A stretch of DNA of 64,000 nucleotides, taken from NCBI GenBank assembly GCA_913055685.1, contig CAJXKC010000002.1, forward strand, positions 1-64,000, written 5' to 3'. This document shows, in pieces, positions 48,409-55,976 of this stretch. The first letter of the stretch is position 1; each line of letters opens with the position of its first letter. The position numbers and the translations under genes are program-made. Below the pieces are notes generated by a model that searched no databases, was not told where the DNA came from, and saw only the letters and a program-made list of their open reading frames with translations. The stretch is from an uncultured Flavobacteriales bacterium (GTDB lineage Bacteria > Bacteroidota > Bacteroidia > Flavobacteriales > Schleiferiaceae).

Positions 48409-50325
48409 TTACTTATCGTCTACTTCTTCAAATTCAACGTCAGTAACGTCATCTGCATTTCCAGAAGCTCCTTCTTGACCTGCACCTGCAGCACCTTCAG
48501 CTCCAGCAGCACCGCCAGCTTCCTGTTGTGCTTTGTACATTTCTTCCGAAGCATTTTTCCAAGCCTCGTTGATCTTTTCCATAGCAGCGTCAATACCTTC
48601 AAGGTTTTGCTCGCCATGTACTTTTTTCAATTCCTCTAAAGCTGATTCGATAGGCGCTTTCTTATCATCAGAAAGCTTGTCACCGAATTCTTTAAGCTGC
48701 TTTTCAGTTTGGAAGATCATGCTGTCGGCCTGATTAAGTTTTTCAACTTTTTCTTTTGCCTGCTTGTCGGCATCAGCATTAGCTTCGGCTTCACGCTTCA
48801 TACGGTCGATTTCCTCTTGGCTTAAGCCTGAAGAAGCCTCGATACGGATGCTCTGCTCTTTACCAGTGGCCTTATCCTTAGCGGATACGTTTAAAATACC
48901 ATTGGCGTCGATGTCAAAGCTTACCTCAATTTGAGGAACCCCACGTGGTGCTGGAGGAATATCCGTTAATTGGAAACGTCCGATGGTTTTATTGTCTTTT
49001 GCCATTGGGCGCTCTCCCTGGAGTACGTGGATATCTACCGCTGGCTGGTTATCGCTAGCCGTAGAGAAGGTCTCCGACTTCTTGGTAGGAATGGTAGTGT
49101 TAGCCTCAATCAAACGAGTGAATACACCGCCCATAGTTTCAATACCTAAAGAAAGGGGAGTTACGTCTAATAAAAGAACGTCTTTCACATCACCAGTTAA
49201 TACACCCCCTTGGATAGCCGCTCCTAATGCCACTACCTCGTCTGGGTTAACTCCTTTGGATGGATCCTTACCGAAGAAGCTCTTAACCGCTTCTTGGATG
49301 GCAGGAATACGGGTAGAACCACCTACTAAAATTACCTGATCGATATCAGACACATCTAGATCGGCATTCTTTAAGGCAGTTTTACAAGGAGCAATGGTGC
49401 GGTCCACTAGGTCATGTACCAATTGCTCGAATTTAGAGCGAGACAATTTTCGTACTAAGTGCTTAGGGCCACTAGCAGTAGCGGTAATATAAGGTAAGTT
49501 AATTTCGGTGTCGCTAGAAGAAGATAATTCGATTTTAGCTTTTTCTGCTGCTTCTTTCAAGCGTTGTAAAGCCATCGGATCTTTGCTTAAGTCAAAGTCT
49601 TCCTCTGCTTTAAATTCGTCGATTAACCAGTCAATTACCGCTTGGTCGAAGTCATCTCCACCTAAATGCGTGTCACCATCAGTAGCCAATACCTCAAATA
49701 CGCCATCACCTAGTTCTAGGATAGACACATCGTGAGTACCACCACCACAGTCAAATACGGCCACTTTTTGATCCTGACCCTTTTTGTCGATACCGTAAGC
49801 TAAAGAAGCTGCAGTTGGTTCGTTGATGATACGACGTACCTTTAAACCAGCAATTTCACCTGCTTCTTTGGTAGCCTGACGTTGAGAGTCGTTAAAGTAA
49901 GCCGGTACGGTGATAACCGCTTCGGTAACTTCTTCGCCCAAATAGTCTTCGGCAGTTTTCTTCATTTTCTGAAGTACCATCGCTGACAATTCTTGAGGCG
50001 TGTATAAACGCTCATCGATTTCTACGCGGGGAGTGTCGTTTTCACCTTTCTTGATGTTGTAAGGCATACGACCAGCTTCCACTTCCAGTTCACTGAAAGA
50101 AGAGCCCATGAAACGTTTAATCGAGTAAATGGTCTTATGTGGATTGGTGATGGCCTGACGTTTTGCAGGGTCACCTACTTTGCGCTCGCCTCCTTCAACA
50201 AAAGCGATCATCGATGGAGTAGTACGCTTTCCTTCACTGTTAGGGATAACCACCGGCTCATTACCTTCCATTACGGCAACACATGAATTGGTGGTTCCTA
50301 AGTCAATGCCAATGATTTTTCCCAT
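48409..50325 (-). CDS. dnaK: Chaperone DnaK (Hsp70)
   Basis: This 638-residue Hsp70 starts [17 protein letters not shown], and has [36 protein letters not shown] (with His where Phe is more usual), [11 protein letters not shown], the linker [13 protein letters not shown], the substrate-binding domain, and a Gly/Ala-rich tail ending in [10 protein letters not shown]. It folds new and damaged proteins with DnaJ and GrpE, whose genes are not in the window. A one-mismatch -7 box (TAAAATTG on the minus strand at about 50332-50339) precedes it. I see no CIRCE operator. It is transcribed alone. Confidence 0.98.
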   Translation of the reverse strand: MGKIIGIDLGTTNSCVAVMEGNEPVVIPNSEGKRTTPSMIAFVEGGERKVGDPAKRQAITNPHKTIYSIKRFMGSSFSELEVEAGRMPYNIKKGENDTPRVEIDERLYTPQELSAMVLQKMKKTAEDYLGEEVTEAVITVPAYFNDSQRQATKEAGEIAGLKVRRIINEPTAASLAYGIDKKGQDQKVAVFDCGGGTHDVSILELGDGVFEVLATDGDTHLGGDDFDQAVIDWLIDEFKAEEDFDLSKDPMALQRLKEAAEKAKIELSSSSDTEINLPYITATASGPKHLVRKLSRSKFEQLVHDLVDRTIAPCKTALKNADLDVSDIDQVILVGGSTRIPAIQEAVKSFFGKDPSKGVNPDEVVALGAAIQGGVLTGDVKDVLLLDVTPLSLGIETMGGVFTRLIEANTTIPTKKSETFSTASDNQPAVDIHVLQGERPMAKDNKTIGRFQLTDIPPAPRGVPQIEVSFDIDANGILNVSAKDKATGKEQSIRIEASSGLSQEEIDRMKREAEANADADKQAKEKVEKLNQADSMIFQTEKQLKEFGDKLSDDKKAPIESALEELKKVHGEQNLEGIDAAMEKINEAWKNASEEMYKAQQEAGGAAGAEGAAGAGQEGASGNADDVTDVEFEEVDDK

Positions 50326-50399
50326 GGCTATTATTCAATTTTAAGTTTGATTCTAATTTGCCCTTCAATGTTCAAAGCTTGTGCCATTGGCTGTCAGGC

Positions 50400-50429
50400 A
50401 AAAAAAATCCTGCCAGAACTGACAGGATT
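50400..50429 (-). terminator. Terminator of the DUF4249 gene
   Basis: AATCCTGCCAG (50406-50416) pairs with CTGACAGGATT (50419-50429), with one G-T pair and a tight loop. On the minus strand a T-run follows (50400-50407). It separates the DUF4249 gene from the dnaK promoter. Confidence 0.85.
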
Positions 50430-50477
50430 AATGTTTTACGGAAAAAGCGTGCTTTAAAAATGTGCCGCTCTGTCAGA

Positions 50478-51548
50478 TTATAAACATTGTTTCTGATTGT
50501 TGTCACAATAACAGGTGTCGCGACCAGCTAGCTCAACTCGCGCAAAATTAAGGTCGCAAGTGAGGTTAGAAACCACTAGGCGGTCATACAGACTATTTTG
50601 TAACAGAATAGCATCTCGGAATACTTCGGTTCTTGAACTTAGAATGCCAGTGCCATTAACCACTTGTTGGTACTGAGGGCGGTTTTGGTTAACCCCGGTG
50701 GAAGGGCGGCTCAAATCTATATAAGTCATTAGCTCTTCTGAAGCGCCAATAATGCGTAGGTCGAGGCCCTGGAAGAAGCGTAAAATTCGCTTGCTCGGGT
50801 CGGCCTCTATTCGGCCAGCCAAAGCCGCGTTAAGTTGATTACCACTAAAGAGTAAGTTTTGCTCATCGAAAGTTGACTCCTCCAGCGGTAAACGAATTTC
50901 TTCGGTCTTGAATACTTCTGTTTTGGTGTTCAGGTTTACTTCCTTGTAGTGGAAGTAGAGCACCACCTGATAGGCCGCCATCTTTAGAGTAGCTTGGGGA
51001 TTAGATCCGTTTAAATTTTGCTCAACATCAAACTCAATTCGCCCATCATAAAAACGCTGGTTTAAAGGTTCCCGAGGTTGATTGAGATCGATGGTTCCAA
51101 CGATGCCAGTTCTGGCGCTAGCCGTAGTACCGTCTTTTAATCGGTATACGATAACCTCGTACTCCTTGTTGCGAGAGATGTTAAAATCTGCGGGTAAACG
51201 GTATAGGTGAAAGCCTTCGGCGGTAAAAGTTCCCGGCTCCAAGTTTTTAGAGTCATCATAAACTAAAGGGGCTTCCCGTAAGGCATTGCTTTCCCCAGGA
51301 TTGTACTCTCGAATAACTACATCGATATCGGCACTATCATAGTAAAGGGAATCACTGGCATTGAAAGAGGCTGAAGCCGCTGCATCGCCAAGGTATCCGC
51401 GCTGAATTCGTACATAATTGGTATCCGCATCGGGATCCAACATACCGTAGATTATGGTAAGATCCTGGTATTCGGCATTAATGTCAATTTCATTATCGCA
51501 AGAAGCCAAAAGAAAGGCAAGCGAAAGAAGACTAAAAATTCTTTTCAT
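50478..51548 (-). CDS. DUF4249-like lipoprotein
   Basis: This 356-residue lipoprotein has lipobox LLASC (Cys at about residue 17). The start DNEIDINAEYQDLTIIYGMLDPDADTNYVRIQRGYLG (given in parts in the family) and the beta-rich body match DUF4249, a Bacteroidota family usually found beside TonB-dependent receptors. No receptor gene is adjacent here. The C-terminus has a Cys cluster (CDLNFARVELAGRDTCYCDNN), possibly a disulfide cap. The ATG at 51548 is chosen for the signal peptide. It has its own promoter at 51585-51592, back to back with that of panB. Confidence 0.82.
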   Translation of the reverse strand: MKRIFSLLSLAFLLASCDNEIDINAEYQDLTIIYGMLDPDADTNYVRIQRGYLGDAAASASFNASDSLYYDSADIDVVIREYNPGESNALREAPLVYDDSKNLEPGTFTAEGFHLYRLPADFNISRNKEYEVIVYRLKDGTTASARTGIVGTIDLNQPREPLNQRFYDGRIEFDVEQNLNGSNPQATLKMAAYQVVLYFHYKEVNLNTKTEVFKTEEIRLPLEESTFDEQNLLFSGNQLNAALAGRIEADPSKRILRFFQGLDLRIIGASEELMTYIDLSRPSTGVNQNRPQYQQVVNGTGILSSRTEVFRDAILLQNSLYDRLVVSNLTCDLNFARVELAGRDTCYCDNNQKQCL

Positions 51549-51584
51549 AGGGCAGAGTATATTGATGCTATGGTAGCCAAGCTT

Positions 51585-51592
51585 CAAAAGTA
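51585..51592 (-). promoter_or_regulatory. -7 element for the DUF4249 gene
   Basis: On the minus strand this reads TACTTTTG and lies 36 bases before the ATG at 51548. It directly abuts the panB box (CAAAAGTATAAATTTG on the plus strand). Confidence 0.6.
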
Positions 51593-51600
51593 TAAATTTG
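51593..51600 (+). promoter_or_regulatory. panB -7 element
   Basis: TAAATTTG matches TAnnTTTG and lies 18 bases before the ATG at 51619. It includes the TTG at 51598, which is thus excluded as a start. Confidence 0.62.
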
Positions 51601-51618
51601 CCTTCACAATTGATTCAT

Positions 51619-52437
51619 ATGTCAGTAGCAAGCAGCAACTTTAAAAAGGTAACCACTAATTCGGTACAAGAGATGAAACGCAATGGAGAGAAAATCTCCA
51701 TGCTTACCGCCTATGATTTTACTTTAGCGGGGATCGTTGATCAGGCCGGCATCGATGTAATATTAGTGGGTGATAGTGCCTCCAATGTAATGGCGGGGCA
51801 TGAGACCACCTTACCGATTACCCTTGATCAGATGATTTACCATGCTAGCGCAGTAGTTCGAGCGGTCGACCGAGCCTTGGTGGTAGTTGATTTACCTTTT
51901 GGATCTTATCAAGGTAATTCCAAAGAGGCCTTGAGTTCGGCTATTCGAATTATGAAAGAAAGTGGCGGGCACGCGGTGAAACTCGAAGGCGGGGTAGAAA
52001 TTATTGAGTCTATCCAGCGCATTTTAACCGCTGGTATTCCGGTTATGGGTCACCTTGGTCTAACGCCTCAAAGTATTTATAAATTCGGTACTTATACCGT
52101 TAGAGCCAAGGAAGAAGAGGAAGCCGAAAAGCTATTGGCTGATGCAAAGGCCCTTGAGGAAGCGGGCTGTTTCGCCTTGGTGTTGGAAAAAATCCCCGCC
52201 CATTTAGCCGAGAAAGTGGCGAAAAGCATTAGTATTCCGGTTATTGGGATTGGTGCTGGCGCTGGAGTAGACGGACAAGTTTTGGTATTGCATGACATGT
52301 TAGGGATGACCCATGAGTTTAACCCACGCTTTTTAAGAAGGTACCTCGATTTGTATACAGAAATCACTGGGGCCGTGCGACAGTATGTGCAAGATGTTAA
52401 AGACCTAGATTTCCCGAACGACAAAGAGCAATACTAG
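51619..52437 (+). CDS. panB: 3-methyl-2-oxobutanoate hydroxymethyltransferase
   Basis: This 272-residue (beta/alpha)8 enzyme makes ketopantoate from alpha-ketoisovalerate and methylene-tetrahydrofolate in pantothenate synthesis. The signature motifs are [65 protein letters not shown] and [21 protein letters not shown]. The ATG at 51619 follows the promoter; family length is about 265-275. The stop overlaps the next start by one base. No panC is near. Confidence 0.96.
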   Translation: MSVASSNFKKVTTNSVQEMKRNGEKISMLTAYDFTLAGIVDQAGIDVILVGDSASNVMAGHETTLPITLDQMIYHASAVVRAVDRALVVVDLPFGSYQGNSKEALSSAIRIMKESGGHAVKLEGGVEIIESIQRILTAGIPVMGHLGLTPQSIYKFGTYTVRAKEEEEAEKLLADAKALEEAGCFALVLEKIPAHLAEKVAKSISIPVIGIGAGAGVDGQVLVLHDMLGMTHEFNPRFLRRYLDLYTEITGAVRQYVQDVKDLDFPNDKEQY

Positions 52438-53144
52438 TGGAGATTGCTTCGCGCATACTTTTTGAGGACAACCATTTAATCTTAGTCAATAAGCTCTCCG
52501 GCGAATTAGTCCAAGGTGACTTCACCGGGGATAAGCCACTTTTAGAAAAAGTGCGTGACTATATTAAGGAGACTTACAATAAGCCAGGTAATGTATACTG
52601 CGGTTTAATTCATCGACTGGATCGGCCTACTTCTGGTATTGTTGCTTTCGCCAAAACCAGCAAGGCCTTGGCTAGGATGAATAAATTGTTTGAGACGAGG
52701 GAGGTCGACAAGCGTTACTATGCCATAGTAAAAGAGGCACCGGAGCCCAGTAAGGCTAAATTGATTCATTACTTAGCTAAAGACGCGAAAAAGAACAAGT
52801 CTTTTGTGTATCCCGAAGGAAAGAAGGGGGCAAAACGGGCAGAGTTGGATTATCGCCTTTTAGCCCGTTCCGAAAACTATCATTTACTAGAAGTAAAACT
52901 TCATACCGGCCGTCATCATCAAATAAGGGTACAGCTAGCTCATATTGGTTCGCCTATTAAGGGCGATTTGAAATACCATTATCCTCGATCCAACCACGAT
53001 GCCAGTATTAGTTTGCATGCCGGCTATTTATCTTTTGTGCATCCTGTAGCTCAGGAAAAGCTTGAAATTAGGGCACAATGCCTCGGGGCGGATGCAATTT
53101 GGCGTATCTTTAATCCAAAGATCGCTGATGAAATTTCTGATTGA
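52437..53144 (+). CDS. RluA family RNA pseudouridine synthase
   Basis: This 235-residue enzyme converts uridine to pseudouridine in rRNA or tRNA. The catalytic motif HRLDRPTSGIVAFAKT contains the active Asp. ALARMNKLFETREVDKRYYAIV and TGRHHQIRVQLAHIGSPIKGD are also typical. There is no S4 domain, so it belongs to the RluA/TruC-like short group and the target site cannot be read. It begins at a GTG overlapping the panB stop by one base and overlaps the following membrane protein gene by 17 bases, so three genes form one unit. Confidence 0.92.
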   Translation: MEIASRILFEDNHLILVNKLSGELVQGDFTGDKPLLEKVRDYIKETYNKPGNVYCGLIHRLDRPTSGIVAFAKTSKALARMNKLFETREVDKRYYAIVKEAPEPSKAKLIHYLAKDAKKNKSFVYPEGKKGAKRAELDYRLLARSENYHLLEVKLHTGRHHQIRVQLAHIGSPIKGDLKYHYPRSNHDASISLHAGYLSFVHPVAQEKLEIRAQCLGADAIWRIFNPKIADEISD

Positions 53145-53814
53145 AGTATTTAGCCTCCTCATCTTTTTTGCCCTTTTTCGCGCTGGGGTTAAACGCTTTC
53201 TGCCCAAGAAGCAAGAGATTGAAACCTTGTCTGAAGAGTCATTAAAGGCTTTGCAGCGCTTTCGACTCCGTTATTTTGCCTTGTTATTTGGTTTTACTGT
53301 CCTTGGTACATTCCTGTTCAAATTCCTTTTTCAATGGATCCGAAATGTTTGGGTAAAAAACATTGCTACAGAATATTTTGCGGTTTTTCCGCTGCAGGAC
53401 TTTGGTTTATGGTATCCCTCCTTATTACTGTCTTTTTTACTGGCTACTTTAATTGCCTTTCGGCTGAATCGAAGCTTGCAGAAAGACGGACTTAGCTTTT
53501 TTTTAGAAGAAGTTCAGGAAGAAGCTCAGGGTTACCGCAGTTTTGGTCCCAAAAGGTGGATTCAGTATGGTCTAGGTTTAGTCTTATTCCTTTTGTTACT
53601 ATATCCTCAGTTTCACGATTCAGTTCGATTTAAGGGGGAGCAAATAGAATGGCGTCAAGGTTGGGGTGATTTTGCTGAACTCCATCGATCGGATATAGAT
53701 AGTTTAGGCGAGGAGCAGGGACACCCTGTTTTCTATTATGGGGATAGTCTAAAAATGGACTTTGACGATTACAACTACGATTTAGATAAAATCGAAGCAT
53801 TTTTAAGTAAATAA
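53128..53814 (+). CDS. Membrane protein of unknown function
   Basis: I do not recognise this 228-residue protein. Four hydrophobic segments are visible: FLIEVFSLLIFFALF at the N-terminus, YFALLFGFTVLGTFLFKFLF at about 50-70, YPSLLLSFLLATLIAF at about 98-113 and WIQYGLGLVLFLLLLY at about 150-165. The C-terminal 60 residues are soluble and acidic (EWRQGWGDFAELHRSD, YGDSLKMDFDDYNYDLDKIEAF). It starts inside the end of the pseudouridine synthase gene and has its own terminator, so the gene is real. Confidence 0.75.
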   Translation: MKFLIEVFSLLIFFALFRAGVKRFLPKKQEIETLSEESLKALQRFRLRYFALLFGFTVLGTFLFKFLFQWIRNVWVKNIATEYFAVFPLQDFGLWYPSLLLSFLLATLIAFRLNRSLQKDGLSFFLEEVQEEAQGYRSFGPKRWIQYGLGLVLFLLLLYPQFHDSVRFKGEQIEWRQGWGDFAELHRSDIDSLGEEQGHPVFYYGDSLKMDFDDYNYDLDKIEAFLSK

Positions 53815-53840
53815 AAAAAGGAGCTTAATGCTCCTTTTTT
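53813..53840. terminator. Bidirectional terminator between the membrane protein and Hsp20 genes
   Basis: A run of A residues, then GGAGC (53820-53824), loop TTAAT, GCTCC (53830-53834) and a run of T residues. It is symmetrical and serves both convergent genes. Confidence 0.9.
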
Positions 53841-53861
53841 CCTTCATAAGCAAGTTTTAAT

Positions 53862-54302
53862 TTAGTGGATATCGATTAACTTACGATTACTATTCTCCAC
53901 TTTCTTTACTTTGGGAATTTCCAATTCTAAAATTCCATTCTTAAAACTTGCCTTGATGTTTTCCTCATCTACTTCATGCTCGGGTAAACGGAAACTACGC
54001 TCAAAGCTCATTTTACTAAACTCACGACGACGGTAGTTTTTCTCTTTGTTTTCCGATTTCTCCTCGTGTTCGGCGCTGAGTTTTAAAATTCCTTTTTCTA
54101 ACTCAATGTGAAGGTCCTCCTTGTTAAAGCCAGGTGCTAAAACTTCTAAATTGTAAGCCTCTTCACTCTCGGAAATGTTAACGGCAACACTGCCTTTTGT
54201 ACGATTAGTTTTCTCCATCCAATGCAATGGTTCATCGCGAAAGAATGAATCAAAAAGATTATCGAATAAGGCGAATTCGGGATTGTGCTTTATAAGTTTC
54301 AT
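53862..54302 (-). CDS. Small heat shock protein, Hsp20/alpha-crystallin family
   Basis: This 146-residue protein has the alpha-crystallin core: VNISESEEAYNLEVLAPGFNKEDLHIELEKGILKLSAEHEE (in parts), the RREFSKMSFERSFRLPEHEVDEENIKASFKNGILELEIPK region, and a short C-terminal tail. It holds unfolding proteins until DnaK-type chaperones can act on them. The N-terminus (FDNLFDSFF) is the usual amphipathic start. Two inverted repeats lie in the upstream region shared with the M48 gene and may control it. Confidence 0.95.
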   Translation of the reverse strand: MKLIKHNPEFALFDNLFDSFFRDEPLHWMEKTNRTKGSVAVNISESEEAYNLEVLAPGFNKEDLHIELEKGILKLSAEHEEKSENKEKNYRRREFSKMSFERSFRLPEHEVDEENIKASFKNGILELEIPKVKKVENSNRKLIDIH

Positions 54303-54342
54303 CGTTAATTATTTTTAAATTCAAATTCGCGAGATTTAGAAC

Positions 54343-54358
54343 AATTGGAATGCCAATT
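54343..54358. promoter_or_regulatory. Inverted repeat in the hsp20 upstream region
   Basis: AATTGG (54343-54348) and CCAATT (54353-54358) flank AATG. The perfect dyad lies 41 bases before the Hsp20 start and two bases from a second dyad. It is a candidate operator; no regulator gene is nearby. Confidence 0.4.
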
Positions 54359-54360
54359 AA

Positions 54361-54386
54361 TAAATATTAAAAAATGCAAATATTTA
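54361..54386. promoter_or_regulatory. Second inverted repeat in the hsp20-M48 intergenic region
   Basis: TAAATATT (54361-54368) and AATATTTA (54379-54386) flank a ten-base spacer. It is AT-rich, so chance is possible. A near-consensus -7 box for the M48 gene (TTACTTTG) lies at about 54463-54470. Confidence 0.35.
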
Positions 54387-54488
54387 ACTGACTAATCGTC
54401 TGTTTAGAATAATTTTAAGCGACAATAATTCAGTTTCCCACTAAAAAATCTGTCATTTTGTGTTACTTTGCAATTCTAAATTCTTACC

Positions 54489-55295
54489 ATGAAGAAATAC
54501 TTTTTCCTAGCCAGTATATTTTTACTTAGTGCCTGCAAGACAGTGCCCATCACCGGCCGTAAGCAGGTTTCCTTGATTCCGGGTTCACAAATGAATGCCA
54601 TGGCGGTGGATCAGTATCAGCAGGTTATTTCTAAGTCTAAAATAATTAAAGGCACCCCTCAGTATAATATGGTTCAGAGGGCAGGATCACGCATTTCCAA
54701 GGCCGTTGAGGCTTATTTAAAGAAAAATGGGCATGGTGATATGATCAAGGAATTCCAATGGGAGTTTAACTTGATTGATGATGAAGCGGTAAATGCTTGG
54801 TGTATGCCTGGTGGTAAGGTGGCCTTCTACACAGGTATCATGGATGTTTGCAAAGATGAAACGGGAGTTGCGGTAGTAATGGGACATGAAATTGCGCATG
54901 CCGTGGCTCGTCACGGTTCGGAGCGTATGAGTCAGGGTTTAGTACAACAAGCCGGTGGAGTGGCATTAGCAGTGGCTCTAAAGGACAAGCCACAAGAAAC
55001 TCAGGCTTTATATATGGCCGCTTATGGCATTGGTTCTCAATTTGGAGCAATGCTGCCCTTTTCACGTTTGCATGAATCTGAGGCCGATGAAATGGGGCTG
55101 TACTTTATGGCATTAGCCGGCTATAATCCAGAGGAAGCACCTAAGTTTTGGGAGCGCATGGCGGCAAAATCGGGTGGTTCCGCTCCCCCAGAGTTTATGT
55201 CTACTCACCCTTCACATGAGACTCGGATTAGCGATTTAAATGAAAACATGAAGAAGGCCAAGGAGTATTATGCGAAATCGCAAAAAGCTTTGTAG
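54489..55295 (+). CDS. M48 family metallopeptidase lipoprotein
   Basis: This 268-residue predicted lipoprotein has lipobox LLSAC (Cys at about residue 16) followed by KTVPITGRKQ, a common start in M48 (BepA/LoiP-like) peptidases. The zinc site is GHEIAHAVARHG with His133, Glu134 and His137, and the third ligand is the Glu of LHESEADEMG. Such enzymes degrade misfolded envelope proteins. It sits divergent from an hsp20 gene, which fits a protein quality-control role. The next gene begins directly after its stop. Confidence 0.93.
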   Translation: MKKYFFLASIFLLSACKTVPITGRKQVSLIPGSQMNAMAVDQYQQVISKSKIIKGTPQYNMVQRAGSRISKAVEAYLKKNGHGDMIKEFQWEFNLIDDEAVNAWCMPGGKVAFYTGIMDVCKDETGVAVVMGHEIAHAVARHGSERMSQGLVQQAGGVALAVALKDKPQETQALYMAAYGIGSQFGAMLPFSRLHESEADEMGLYFMALAGYNPEEAPKFWERMAAKSGGSAPPEFMSTHPSHETRISDLNENMKKAKEYYAKSQKAL

Positions 55296-55976
55296 ATGCG
55301 GGCCTTCGATTTTTTAAAGCTCTATGGCGCAATTGTCTTTTTGCACTTAGCAACTTTATACCGACAGGATGATGGGGTCTTGTATTGGCTTAGTAAGCCT
55401 CTAATTATCGGTAGCCTTTTACTTTTCTTTTTAGCCAAGCTAAAGGAACATAATCTCAAAGGCCTGTTTCGGCTAGCCTGGGCCTTAGGGTTTAGCCTGG
55501 CCGGCGACATTTTGCTAATGTTTAAAGAGGAGCAGTTTTATTTTCTTTTGGGCATGGCGGCCTTTGCTTTGGCGCACCTATTTTACATTCTTTGGTATTT
55601 ACGCACTAAGCCCAAGCTTAGCCCTCTACCTTCAATTCTGAGTTTGGCCATCGCGGGCTTTGGCTTATGGTCAATTCTTGCCTTAGTGGAGATTCCTTAT
55701 GAATTGGAAAACCCTATTTATGGCTATTTTAGCTTACTTAGCATTCACCTCTTTTTAGCAGCTAATGCCTGGAAAAAGAGCATTCATAATTTATTTCCAG
55801 TATTAGGAATCTTCCTGTTTATCTTTTCTGATTGGTATTTGGCCTTTGCCAAATTTGGATCTGGTAGCGGGGTCATTTGGTTTGACCCTATGGTAGTTAT
55901 GCTTAGCTATTCGGCTGCCCAAGGATTCATAATTATGGGAGTACTGCGCGATAAGCTAAGTAAGTTTGACCTCTAA
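55296..55976 (+). CDS. YhhN/TMEM86 family membrane protein (lysoplasmalogenase-like)
   Basis: This 226-residue protein has seven to eight membrane segments. SKPLIIGSLLLFFLA near the start, FSLAGDILLMF with the conserved Asp of GD, GMAAFALAHLFYILWYL, and FSDWYLAFAKFG with a second conserved Asp match the YhhN family. The mammalian member TMEM86B hydrolyses the vinyl ether bond of lysoplasmenyl lipids; bacterial function is inferred only by family. It abuts the M48 gene, with no gap, and overlaps the convergent priA gene by four bases. Confidence 0.9.
   Translation: MRAFDFLKLYGAIVFLHLATLYRQDDGVLYWLSKPLIIGSLLLFFLAKLKEHNLKGLFRLAWALGFSLAGDILLMFKEEQFYFLLGMAAFALAHLFYILWYLRTKPKLSPLPSILSLAIAGFGLWSILALVEIPYELENPIYGYFSLLSIHLFLAANAWKKSIHNLFPVLGIFLFIFSDWYLAFAKFGSGSGVIWFDPMVVMLSYSAAQGFIIMGVLRDKLSKFDL

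Noticed and set aside
50326-50477. CIRCE operator or sigma-32 promoter before dnaK
   Set aside because: No TTAGCACTC/GAGTGCTAA pair is present. The only strong dyad is the terminator of the neighbouring DUF4249 gene.
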